This document shows, piece after piece, positions 1 to 7,883 of a stretch of 64,000 nt of DNA (position 1 is the first letter of the stretch; the number at the start of each line of letters is the position of its first letter). The stretch is from a virus. The notes under the pieces were generated by a model. That model had not been told where the DNA came from. It did not search any database and saw only the letters and a list, made by a program, of their open reading frames with translations. The DNA lies in IMG/VR virus record IMGVR_UViG_3300042691_043434, positions 1 through 64,000 of that record. One strand, given 5' to 3'. Both the position numbers and the translations under genes were made by a program.

Positions 1-51
1 GGGGGGCTGGGGGTAGGTGGGATTATCGCCTGAACGTTATCATAGCATCGG

Positions 52-351
52 CTATGTCTTTCGGGACGATTTTCCAGAACATTTCCACTTTGAGCGTGAG
101 AGACATAGTGGAGTGTTCTTGTCTTTTCCGCTGCAGTCATAGCCGTAGTCTTGGCGCTGGCCCTCTGATCGCGCACAGTAGCTGTCTCCACGACTCGTTC
201 CGGGAGCGATTGTGTAGCCTTTAGCCCCATAACGGACTTTGCGTTCACGCCCTGTGTCCGGATCGGTTACGGTTTTTTCGTATTTTTTCTCCGAAAATTC
301 GGGTGCTACCGACCACCCGTCTGGGATATTAATCGGGAGGTTGGATTCCAC
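52..351 (-). CDS. small late protein with PDGW motif (unknown function)
   Basis: I do not recognise this protein. A start at the GTG at 351 gives 99 residues: GGAG lies 8 bases upstream and the start falls inside the end of the preceding gene (23-base overlap), which suggests translational coupling. Residues 7-15 read INIPDGWSV, a motif shared with other small proteins here (3483-3650, 19560-20057, 329-1075). The middle is charged and Gly-rich. The C-terminal third has four cysteines and many Lys/Ser, perhaps a small metal- or disulfide-stabilised end. The frame stays open further upstream to 459, but that stretch overlaps the previous gene and has no supporting signal. It is probably cotranscribed from the late motif at 1097-1113. 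A virion-associated role is inference from context. Confidence 0.6.
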   Translation of the reverse strand: MESNLPINIPDGWSVAPEFSEKKYEKTVTDPDTGRERKVRYGAKGYTIAPGTSRGDSYCARSEGQRQDYGYDCSGKDKNTPLCLSRSKWKCSGKSSRKT

Positions 352-1075
352 CAGTCTCACTCCGTAACATCCGCGATGCGTCCTGATCGCCACCGAAGTG
401 GGATTTGGCCGTAATTTCCGGACCAACACGACCACCGGTTTCGCTGACTGTCCAGCCACTGGGAACCATTACTTCGGCATAATCGGACTCTTTACCGCAT
501 TCGCTAGAATCCGAGGTCTTTTTCTTCACACAGTTCGGCACCTCGCGACCGCCTTTCATTTTCGTACCTACCATTTCATAACCCTTCCAACACGGATCGG
601 GGCCTTCCATCTCCTCAGCGAATGCCATATCACGGTCTTTACCGCTATGTTGCATGTACTCGGCGACAGAGTTAAGGTAGTCAGAGGCGATCGTGAGTTT
701 TCCTTGAACCCATTCAGGAATGTCGCTAGACTCTCCAATCAGGGAGTCAATGAGCAACGCGTTGCGGGCAGCGGACCGGAGGTCGCCTTGGGACATTTGC
801 CCCTCCGGATCGCTCTCTTCTTCTTCTTCTTCGCAATATTCACTTTCATCCTCAAGCATCGCTTTCTTGATCGCAGCGTCGCGAGACATTTTCCAGTCAT
901 CGGAATCGGTGTCACCGTCACCGTCACGGTCGTGGGATTCCGAACCCTCGTACTTAGATTTCCCCGCACTCCGCAAAGCCATAGCGATAGCTTGCTTCTG
1001 CGGATACCCTTCATCCATCAATTTGCTAATATTATCGGAAATCGTTTCGTCCGACGTACCTTTTTTCAAGGGCAT
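329..1075 (-). CDS. acidic multi-module late structural protein, Ca-loop-like segment
   Basis: This 248-residue protein has several phage-type modules. The N-terminus (1-40, [13 protein letters not shown] and QKQAIAMAL) resembles a short helical segment found at the start of many phage virion proteins. Residues about 49-61 carry [13 protein letters not shown], an Asp-rich calcium-loop-like run. A Glu-rich tract follows. Near residue 120, [14 protein letters not shown] resembles another recurrent phage helical module. Then comes a CWKGY...KGGREVPNC cysteine-glycine-cysteine element, and at 205-208 PSGW of the shared motif. The late motif lies 28 bases upstream of the ATG. Likely a virion or assembly protein; the exact role is unknown. 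Confidence 0.7.
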   Translation of the reverse strand: MPLKKGTSDETISDNISKLMDEGYPQKQAIAMALRSAGKSKYEGSESHDRDGDGDTDSDDWKMSRDAAIKKAMLEDESEYCEEEEEESDPEGQMSQGDLRSAARNALLIDSLIGESSDIPEWVQGKLTIASDYLNSVAEYMQHSGKDRDMAFAEEMEGPDPCWKGYEMVGTKMKGGREVPNCVKKKTSDSSECGKESDYAEVMVPSGWTVSETGGRVGPEITAKSHFGGDQDASRMLRSETGGIQPPD

Positions 1076-1096
1076 GGTTGTAACGCGTTACTCTGT

Positions 1097-1113
1097 ATAC
1101 CGTGCTTTCAACG
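1097..1113 (-). promoter_or_regulatory. late motif GTTGAAAGC-N4-TAT
   Basis: CGTTGAAAGC on the minus strand, 28 bases before the ATG at 1075 and directly after the stop of the preceding gene. The trinucleotide at the TAG position is TAT here. It probably drives the 329-1075 and 52-351 pair. Confidence 0.65.
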
Positions 1114-1114
1114 G

Positions 1115-3466
1115 TTAACGCATCATAGCACGGATTGACTGAGCGAACTCTTGGTACTCCGCGTTATTGGTCGTTTTATTCCTTGTCGTACGACCCTTTT
1201 GTTGGTTGATCGCATTAGCCGCTGCCTGGTCTACATCAGCACCTTTGCCGGCTTGTTTTGCGATTAGATCGCGTACTCGATTAAAGAACTGTCCGGCACT
1301 TTCTCTTGCCGCTTTGTCTCTTTCAATGCCACTCAGAACCGCTTTGGCGATTTGGTCTAGGGGACGAGGAGACGGTTTTGTTTTAGCTTCAGGGGCGTTT
1401 GGAGTTTCCGGTGTCGGCTTTGCCTCCGGTCTCGGCCCTCTTAGTCTTCCGCCTTGGCCTTTTGCTGCCCTGGGGGCTACGGTTCCTTCTTTCTCCATTT
1501 GCCGTAATGCGGCAGAGGAGGTCATACCGGAGTCCATCAGTTCCTTCATCCGGTCTGTTCGGCCAGCAGAAGTAGGTGGCTGAGTTGGTGCAGGGGCACT
1601 GGGCTTAGATCCAAACCCTTTACCTGTACGGGGGGACAATGTTCCTTTTTTGAATAGGTTCTGTTGTCCGGGTTTACCGGCACCTTCTGCTTCAGGTGGC
1701 ATGGAACCAGACGCTTGAGGTTCTGGGCTGGACCCCGTTTCCACCGGTGCGTTGGGAGATTCGAATCCTCTCTTACCAAATAGGTTCGACTGTTTATTGT
1801 ATAGATAGGTTTTGAAATCTTCAACCGACTGCGCTTGTTTCGCCGCATCGGTAATCTCTTTGACCGTATTACTATCGGGCTTTGTTCCGCCGCCGAAACC
1901 TCCACCACCAGCCTTACGGCGTGGTTGAGCTGGTGCGCGGAAACCGCCTTTACTGGTAACCGGACGCTGGGGTCTAGAAGAGGCTTCCTGCTTTGCAGGA
2001 GCAGAGGCTTCTTCTCTCGGTGCAGCGCTACCCTGCTCTGCAGGAGCAGGAGTTGCTTCTTGCTCGTACGGGTCGATACCCAACGAGTCGACCAGATACT
2101 GCCTAAGCTGCGAACGAGCCGAAGATTCATCGATGTTACCGTGGCGCCCCTTAATCTCATCGATTGATAGGTCGACTAGGTCACGGAGCTGCGCTTCGTC
2201 AGGCTGAATATAACGCTCTTTATTTTGATCCCATGCACCAGGAGTTTTGCGACGCTCTGAGTCGATCAGACCTTTACGGAAAGTATCGTATTGCGATTTA
2301 AACTCGGTACCGAGATCTTGTTTAATTCGTCCTTCGATTGGCTTGGTCGGACCGGCTGCTTGCTGTTCTTCAGGTTGAGGTTGCTCGGAGGCTGGTGGTT
2401 TTGCTTGTTCGGGAGCCGTACCAGGTTGCGCAGGGGCTTTCTTGGCTGTAGTATCAGGAGCGGATGACGGGTCGAATACGATTTTGTTCCCGTCAATCAT
2501 CTTGTTATTAAAGCGTCTTAGAATCGCTCCTCTCGCTTCTTCTGGATCGATATCAAAGTCGTCCTCCATGATCTCGATTGTCTCCTGGATCATACTTTCC
2601 AGAGAGTTCTTATCAATCGGCATCTTGGCCTTGATGCTGTCCTGAACTAGCTCTTTAAACTTGTTACTGATTGAGACCGGGTCAGCTTTTATGCGTCCAG
2701 TATCTTCCGGAGCGGCAGCGCCGCCAGCTTCCTCTGGCGCAGCCGTTTCACGGGCTCGATCTTCCGCTCTCGCTTTTTGTTTTTCCTCTTTCGCTTGCGG
2801 ACTACCAGACAACTTGCTCTGATACTGCTTTTGGAACGCGGCGAGAACATCTTGCGTGCTCGCTTCGCCTTTCATTCGATCTTCAAGGGTTTTCTGCCAC
2901 TCGGACACAGGGCCCTTTTCCCGGTCGCCTATCCCTTCACGTCTGCTATCCTCCAGTGGCTGGCCGGTAGATTCCCGTTTGCCCAATTTCCGCTGCTGTC
3001 CCACCGGCATTGCTCCACGGGCCGGCTCAGCCTCAGGAGCTGAAGCTTTCCGACTCTCTCGACCCTCTTTACGCGACGCTTTTTCTTCATCACTTTTAGC
3101 TGAAGTTAATCGCGCACCCGGATGTTCACCAACACCCGCATTTTTCATTACTTCGTCGGCAATTTTCATTGCCTGATTTTGCGTATATCGACGACCAGGA
3201 TCCTTACTATCTAAATACGCGCCAACATAACCATGACCACGATTCATCAGACTTCGAACCGCAGACATAAAGACGTCTTTTTCGTCCTTGCCTTGATTCC
3301 ACTCTTGCTTGACGAATTCTTCCAGGGTTTGACGTCCGGCAACAGAACGTTGATATAGCTTAGACCTCGGGTCGACTTTACCTCCCTTTAGGATATTAAA
3401 GTTATTCGGATTCCGGGCGACCTTCTCCGTCCCAGACTTATCCTCATCCTGAAAATTTACCGCCAT
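1115..3466 (-). CDS. 783-residue modular, largely disordered virion protein
   Basis: No known family is recognised. The protein reads as small helical modules joined by long Pro/Ala/Gln/Glu linkers. Residues 1-125 are compact and polar. Helical modules include one starting DPVSISNKFKELVQDS, another with EFKSQYDTFRKGLI, and the C-terminal RPLDQIAKAVLSGIERDK segment. Short elements recur: NLFGKRGF and NLFKKGTLSPRTGKGFG. Length and composition are unlike an enzyme and suggest an internal virion, ejected or scaffold-like protein. The late motif overlaps the last codons of the upstream 55-residue gene and lies 19 bases before this ATG. The gene sits in the tail cluster downstream of tape measure and gp25-like genes. 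Confidence 0.75.
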   Translation of the reverse strand: MAVNFQDEDKSGTEKVARNPNNFNILKGGKVDPRSKLYQRSVAGRQTLEEFVKQEWNQGKDEKDVFMSAVRSLMNRGHGYVGAYLDSKDPGRRYTQNQAMKIADEVMKNAGVGEHPGARLTSAKSDEEKASRKEGRESRKASAPEAEPARGAMPVGQQRKLGKRESTGQPLEDSRREGIGDREKGPVSEWQKTLEDRMKGEASTQDVLAAFQKQYQSKLSGSPQAKEEKQKARAEDRARETAAPEEAGGAAAPEDTGRIKADPVSISNKFKELVQDSIKAKMPIDKNSLESMIQETIEIMEDDFDIDPEEARGAILRRFNNKMIDGNKIVFDPSSAPDTTAKKAPAQPGTAPEQAKPPASEQPQPEEQQAAGPTKPIEGRIKQDLGTEFKSQYDTFRKGLIDSERRKTPGAWDQNKERYIQPDEAQLRDLVDLSIDEIKGRHGNIDESSARSQLRQYLVDSLGIDPYEQEATPAPAEQGSAAPREEASAPAKQEASSRPQRPVTSKGGFRAPAQPRRKAGGGGFGGGTKPDSNTVKEITDAAKQAQSVEDFKTYLYNKQSNLFGKRGFESPNAPVETGSSPEPQASGSMPPEAEGAGKPGQQNLFKKGTLSPRTGKGFGSKPSAPAPTQPPTSAGRTDRMKELMDSGMTSSAALRQMEKEGTVAPRAAKGQGGRLRGPRPEAKPTPETPNAPEAKTKPSPRPLDQIAKAVLSGIERDKAARESAGQFFNRVRDLIAKQAGKGADVDQAAANAINQQKGRTTRNKTTNNAEYQEFAQSIRAMMR

Positions 3467-3478
3467 TGACTTGTCGTG

Positions 3479-3495
3479 CTATTTAGCTTTCAACG
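3479..3495 (-). promoter_or_regulatory. late motif GTTGAAAGC-N4-TAG
   Basis: CGTTGAAAGC then TAAATAG on the minus strand, 19 bases before the ATG at 3466. The motif also encodes the last residues (Val-Glu-Ser) and stop of the preceding small gene. Confidence 0.7.
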
Positions 3496-3650
3496 ACTTT
3501 CCAGCCCGACGGTACTTCGATATTCAGTTTTTGCTCTTGGCTCGAGAACACGGGCTCGGTAACACCGGGAGCCTCGGATTCCTTCTTCTTTTCCGGTTTA
3601 GCGGGCGATACAATACCCTCCCCCGCTCTAGCCTGATCGATATTCATCAT
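3483..3650 (-). CDS. 55-residue late protein ending in VPSGW motif
   Basis: A short gene found by reading between its neighbours. It starts at tandem ATGs (3650 and 3647), four bases after the stop of the upstream gene, and ends in TAA at 3483. The 55 residues are highly charged with a KKKES run. The C-terminus reads LNIEVPSGWKVVES, carrying the PxGWxV motif shared with several other proteins of this phage. The last codons are also the late promoter motif of the next gene, so coding and regulation overlap. It is probably expressed with 3655-4086. Function unknown; a peptide that docks onto the virion is speculation. Confidence 0.6.
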   Translation of the reverse strand: MMNIDQARAGEGIVSPAKPEKKKESEAPGVTEPVFSSQEQKLNIEVPSGWKVVES

Positions 3651-3654
3651 AACT

Positions 3655-4086
3655 TTAGATTCCTAAAATTTCATTCAGCAGCTCATCGCTCATTTCCTTG
3701 CCCGCCCCGGCACGAATCAGTTCTTCGGTACGGATCTGCTCGTCGTGGCACACCTTGCTGATGTCGGCCAGCAAACTCAGCACGGCCGATCGATCCCACT
3801 CCGCAATTTCCGCTTGATCGCTAAGCTCTTGAAACCGGAGAAGAATCGATTCGAGGATCGCGATGCTCATTTCTCTGATCGCGATCCAGTTTTCCTGGAT
3901 CTCAGGATCCGGAGACTCTTCCTGGTACCGGTGGCTCTGCGCGACAAGTTTGATCAGGCTTTTTCCCGCCGTCGCGATGGTTTTCGGCCCGATACGATCC
4001 AGTTCAATCGCACTGAGTTGGGCCAGGATCATTTCCTGGGTATCGCGTCCGAAAGCAGAGAAGTCGCGCAGTTTAGTACTCGCCAT
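3655..4086 (-). CDS. unknown 143-residue helical late protein
   Basis: Not recognised. The 143 residues are strongly helical and acidic (MASTKLRDFSAFGRD at the N-terminus, many Glu/Leu/Ile heptad-like runs), with no signal peptide or membrane segment. It lies between the gp25-like wedge gene and the small PSGW gene, in the tail cluster. The late motif is only 5 bases upstream of the chosen ATG, so the TAG position of the motif overlaps the start codon. Either the message is nearly leaderless or translation begins further in (for example the ATG at 4032). A tail assembly chaperone or baseplate accessory is possible but unproven. Confidence 0.65.
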   Translation of the reverse strand: MASTKLRDFSAFGRDTQEMILAQLSAIELDRIGPKTIATAGKSLIKLVAQSHRYQEESPDPEIQENWIAIREMSIAILESILLRFQELSDQAEIAEWDRSAVLSLLADISKVCHDEQIRTEELIRAGAGKEMSDELLNEILGI

Positions 4087-4101
4087 ATAGTGCTTTCAAC
4101 G
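4085..4101 (-). promoter_or_regulatory. late motif GTTGAAAGC-N4-TAT overlapping a start codon
   Basis: CGTTGAAAGC on the minus strand followed by ACTATATGG. The ATG of the 3655-4086 gene begins 5 bases after the core, leaving no room for a normal leader. Confidence 0.6.
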
Positions 4102-4110
4102 GAATCGCGA

Positions 4111-4659
4111 CTACATGGTGGTGGTAAAATTATACCGTACTAGTACATCGGACATCCCCTCAACCGCATACCGACATACGATGTAGCAGGTGCCGTCTTC
4201 GCCTAGAGATACAGAAACAGAAATGTTGTTTGGTTCGAGGTATGGAATCGCGGCGACTAATTGCCGCTTAATACTCTGCGCTTCGACTTCCTCGCTAATG
4301 GTTTCGAACAACAATTCCCGTACACCCATGTAGGGGTTGGCGACACGTTCCCCGATACGGGTTTCCAGCACCTCCTGTATCGCCTGACCGATACGTTCGA
4401 TACCAAAAGACAGTTTGAGGCCGCCGTTGCCATCTACGGACAACGGATAGCTCAACCCCCTCAACGTATTTTGTTCAAGGGATGAGGGTGTTGACAAGTT
4501 GTCGAATACGACAACTGGATTCCGACGCTCGCGTTGTATAGCTGCACTGTTATCGGAATTACTTCTGTCTCGTAACCGGAAGTTATTCTTGATACGGGAA
4601 AGTTCACTCGAATCGATTTGGTTCGGATAAGTTGTTATACTGTTGACTAAATTTGACAT
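4111..4659 (-). CDS. baseplate wedge protein, gp25/gpW-like
   Basis: A start at the ATG at 4659, just after the tape measure stop, gives 182 residues. The central part (NGGLKLSFGIERIGQAIQEV followed by GERVANPYMGVRELLFE) matches the GPW/gp25 family of contractile-tail baseplates: a conserved block with an R-x-P or N-P turn, then a C-terminal beta-rich segment (NNISVSVSLGEDGTCYIVCRY). In T4 and P2 the family forms the inner wedge of the baseplate next to the sheath. The position beside tape measure and tube/hub genes agrees. Residues 1-60 are extra and polar. The assignment is by motif reading only. Confidence 0.75.
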   Translation of the reverse strand: MSNLVNSITTYPNQIDSSELSRIKNNFRLRDRSNSDNSAAIQRERRNPVVVFDNLSTPSSLEQNTLRGLSYPLSVDGNGGLKLSFGIERIGQAIQEVLETRIGERVANPYMGVRELLFETISEEVEAQSIKRQLVAAIPYLEPNNISVSVSLGEDGTCYIVCRYAVEGMSDVLVRYNFTTTM

Positions 4660-4661
4660 GG

Positions 4662-7600
4662 TTAATTTACCCTCGCTCTGTGTACTCGTGTCGCATTGAC
4701 CGCTTCGTCCCATGCATCACCAACAATCTTATATACCGGTTCGCGGAGGGCGTCGGCGAGTTCGTTGGGATCGGCGACAACGGAATTAGCGGTAACGGAT
4801 AGTGATATGTTGACTTGTACGGGTTGATTACCGCCATTATTAACTACACCAGTCGTTCTGAGATTCTCACCAACCAAACCTGCTAGGATCGGGAAACCGT
4901 CTCTCGGGATGACGAATTCACCGTCGTTAACTACCATCGGCCGGTTACCACTGAGTCGGGCTTCAAGCGCCATGGTACCCCCGATGTAGTCTTTGCCTTC
5001 AGCGAAGTACGGTAGTTGGAAACTAGAAGCTGATTTAAGACCGCTAATCGCTCCTTTGACCCAGTCTGGTTTCAAGGCTTCAGGCAGCCGATTAAACAGA
5101 GATTCTACTGTAGATATAATTAGGCGAGGTAGGAGAGTAAAAGCACTAATCGACGCGTTGATCGCAAATACAAGAGAGTTGCCGAGACCTTTCAATAGTT
5201 CTCCCAAAAAATTACCAAATTTGGTGAAGTTTTCGCTAAACCCTTCAGAGAACCAGGATATTGTGTTTTGGAACCCGATTCCGATACCATCTACGAATTT
5301 TTTGATACCGTCCCGTACGCCTTTATCCATTAACGGTGCTAGACCTCCTATGATACCACCGATAACCGCACCTGCCGCTGTTCCAACCCCAGGAGCAATC
5401 ATAGATCCGATCATCGCTCCTGTGCTAGCGCCACCGAGACCGCTACCCAAAACTGATCCGACCGCACTCACTTGTTGGCCAGCATCGCCACCAATAGATC
5501 TGCCAAGCATTTGTGATCCTAAGACTAGAGCGCCGCCAGCCAATGCTCCAGCCCCAAATCGTCTAAACGCCATTCCAGCCCTATTAGCCATTGGCATACC
5601 AAGAGAACGAGCTCCAGCTCCACCTGGAATCATAGTTCCAGCAGCGAATAATCTAGCTGATGTAACCATATTAGCCATCAAGGTAGCACTGCTACGGTAG
5701 ATAGTACTACCTAATGAAACTATACTACTCCCGGTGTTAGCTGCTACGGTAGAGACCGCTTTTGATGTTACGCTTGCAGCATTAGATAGCTTGGGCCCCA
5801 AAGAGCTTACAGCATTGACGACCGGATCTATGGAGGAAAGTATATTGCCAGGAATATTTCTTAAAAACTGACCAGCCTGATAGGGTACTGTTGGTGTACT
5901 TCTGAACGTGGGGAATGCACCTGGACGTAAGCCGGACAAGAACTGATTACCAATTCCCCTAGCACCAACATACGCAGTATTATAAAGATTTTCAACTCGC
6001 GCAAGCTGGTTAACCGCAAATCCACCAGCTCTTTGAGCTAATGGACCGACAGCACCAAGATACCCTGAAGCAGTTGCAGCTCCACGTCCCAGTTGGTTAG
6101 ATAAAAATCTTCCTGCTGCTTGTCCTGTCGGACCAACTGCTCCTAAGGTTCCAGAAATTCTTGCAGCTAATCCGGAATTTAAAAATCCAACTCTTGCAGA
6201 GTTAGCAGTTTTTAAAGCTCCTGGTACACCACTAAGTAATTGTGGAGCGAACCCGCCAAGTAGCGATAGCGTCGGATCTAAACCAGCTAGACCTAAGCCC
6301 ATAGTTCGAAACGCTGTCGCGCCTCTCCCTGTTCCAGTCATTACTCTTCCTGCAGCTCCGGCTAAACCGCCACCACCAGCTAGCATAAACGGTGCAACGG
6401 CACCAAGCAGGCCTAGTCCACCTTGACCTCCCGTCACATCGGTGATCATAGACGCACGGGCGATCATACCTAGTGGGCCGGGCAAAGTAGCCAGTAATGG
6501 CTTTATTACCTTGCTAAACCCTCCAAAAGCTTCATCGAGAAGGTTATTTATCCCCTTATTGAGTGCAGGTAAAACCGAACTCGCAATCTCTGGGGCTTTG
6601 TCAACAAGGGTTGCAAATAACTCCCTGATAAGGACAATCGCTGTCTTACCTACTTCCTCGAACAATGTACCAGCAATATCACTGACAAAACCAATTGCCT
6701 CATCATCATCAAGATTTCGGATACCCTCGCCAATATTTTTTATGTATTGGCGCATATTTGTACCGATTTCGATGATCACCTGCGTGATGTCTTCGGAATC
6801 AAACGTGCCACCCCTGATCTGGTCATATACCCCCTTGAACAATTCTCCGACCCGGCCAAAGGTTTCCCGGACCATGACTAGGATGTCCTTAAACCCGCTA
6901 CTCTCAAAATATGCGGTTAAGTCGTTGAAAATACGAGTTACGAACTGGATCGCGTCGATAAACGGCCGCATCGGGTCACCGATACCAAATATCTCCTGGA
7001 TGCTGGAAAATATCGCGCGGAACATCCCGTTCGATCCAAAGACCTGATCGACGAGTTTATAAACCTCATCGAACATAGTCGTTGATTTTCCGGTGCGGTC
7101 GATAACTTTACGCAATGACCCGAATACACCGGACTCGGTATTGAACAGTTTTGTGTTAAGGTCTTCTAGGATAATCCGGAAACCCGCTGCCCGTTTCGCC
7201 ATCTCGGACAACTGCTTAATGATCTCTGGATCATTAAGGATATCGGACAACACTTTCGTCCGTTCTTCCGGACTGTACAGCATGCCCTCGCCACCAACCC
7301 GTTTAATAATCTGTGACCCTAGGAACGATTGCATTGCATCGCCGCTATTCAGCATTTGCATGCCGGTAGCTTGACCCATCAGGAATTGTTGCGCGAGACC
7401 GCCGAAGTTTTCACCCAGCCCGGCACGACGCATGTCTCGTTGGAACGACAAGATGCCTTTCGCCAGTTTGTTCCGTAGATCTTCAGACAGATTGATATCG
7501 ATAAATGGAGTGGCCGCCAACGTCTTCTGGACATCCTTCATCGTGCCGCCAGCCCGTACCGCGACATTGTTTAACGCGGTGCCGATGTTCTGAGTGATTG

Positions 7601-7874
7601 ATAGCGCGGATTCCGACGCAAAGCCTTTGAACGTTTGAGTTAGTAACGCGGCTTGGTTTTGGGCTGCGCGGAGTGACGATGCGCTAGCCAGTCCCTGTTC
7701 GCCAATGGCACGCTGAAAATCTCGATTGATCTGGCTTAGCGCGTTGCGGACGACATCGAGTTTTAGACCGCTAATTAAGAATTTGTTATCGAGGGATCGC
7801 GAAAACTTATTAAAATCCGCTAGAGCTCGGGCCGTGTTTGCTGTTACGTTAAGCCGGAGATTCGATATTGCCAT
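4662..7874 (-). CDS. tail tape measure protein
   Basis: A 1070-residue protein. The N-terminal 350 residues are helical (LTANTARALADFNKFS and similar). A long Gly/Ala-rich hydrophobic centre follows (about 440-850, with runs such as MLAGGGGLAGAAGRV and GAVIGGIIGGLAP). The C-terminal domain has NDGEFVIPRDGFPILAGL, a tail-end sequence often seen in tape measure proteins. Tape measures set tail length and are ejected with the DNA. By the usual 0.15 nm per residue rule, 1070 residues would suggest a tail near 160 nm. The central third looks CpG-poor compared with both ends, hinting at a mosaic origin. It lies between the tube/hub gene and the gp25-like gene with short gaps, in one late operon. 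Confidence 0.88.
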   Translation of the reverse strand: MAISNLRLNVTANTARALADFNKFSRSLDNKFLISGLKLDVVRNALSQINRDFQRAIGEQGLASASSLRAAQNQAALLTQTFKGFASESALSITQNIGTALNNVAVRAGGTMKDVQKTLAATPFIDINLSEDLRNKLAKGILSFQRDMRRAGLGENFGGLAQQFLMGQATGMQMLNSGDAMQSFLGSQIIKRVGGEGMLYSPEERTKVLSDILNDPEIIKQLSEMAKRAAGFRIILEDLNTKLFNTESGVFGSLRKVIDRTGKSTTMFDEVYKLVDQVFGSNGMFRAIFSSIQEIFGIGDPMRPFIDAIQFVTRIFNDLTAYFESSGFKDILVMVRETFGRVGELFKGVYDQIRGGTFDSEDITQVIIEIGTNMRQYIKNIGEGIRNLDDDEAIGFVSDIAGTLFEEVGKTAIVLIRELFATLVDKAPEIASSVLPALNKGINNLLDEAFGGFSKVIKPLLATLPGPLGMIARASMITDVTGGQGGLGLLGAVAPFMLAGGGGLAGAAGRVMTGTGRGATAFRTMGLGLAGLDPTLSLLGGFAPQLLSGVPGALKTANSARVGFLNSGLAARISGTLGAVGPTGQAAGRFLSNQLGRGAATASGYLGAVGPLAQRAGGFAVNQLARVENLYNTAYVGARGIGNQFLSGLRPGAFPTFRSTPTVPYQAGQFLRNIPGNILSSIDPVVNAVSSLGPKLSNAASVTSKAVSTVAANTGSSIVSLGSTIYRSSATLMANMVTSARLFAAGTMIPGGAGARSLGMPMANRAGMAFRRFGAGALAGGALVLGSQMLGRSIGGDAGQQVSAVGSVLGSGLGGASTGAMIGSMIAPGVGTAAGAVIGGIIGGLAPLMDKGVRDGIKKFVDGIGIGFQNTISWFSEGFSENFTKFGNFLGELLKGLGNSLVFAINASISAFTLLPRLIISTVESLFNRLPEALKPDWVKGAISGLKSASSFQLPYFAEGKDYIGGTMALEARLSGNRPMVVNDGEFVIPRDGFPILAGLVGENLRTTGVVNNGGNQPVQVNISLSVTANSVVADPNELADALREPVYKIVGDAWDEAVNATRVHRARVN

Positions 7875-7883
7875 ATTTACTTA

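Noticed and set aside
1-51. G-rich stretch at the left edge
   Set aside because: Too short to interpret; no clear gene, repeat or signal visible.
329-459. A frameshift joining the 329-1075 and 52-351 proteins
   Set aside because: The first frame ends in a normal TAA, the second has a GTG with GGAG at good distance, and each has its own copy of the GW motif. Two overlapping genes are simpler.
1104-1113. Reading TTGAAA in the late motif as a host sigma-70 -35 box
   Set aside because: No -10 element lies 16-18 bases downstream at most copies and the start codon often lies too close; the fixed TAG at four bases fits another recognition mode.
398-1138. A plus-strand reading frame opposite the acidic late protein
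   Set aside because: It is a mirror of the minus-strand gene, with Phe/Arg-rich low-complexity content and no start signal.
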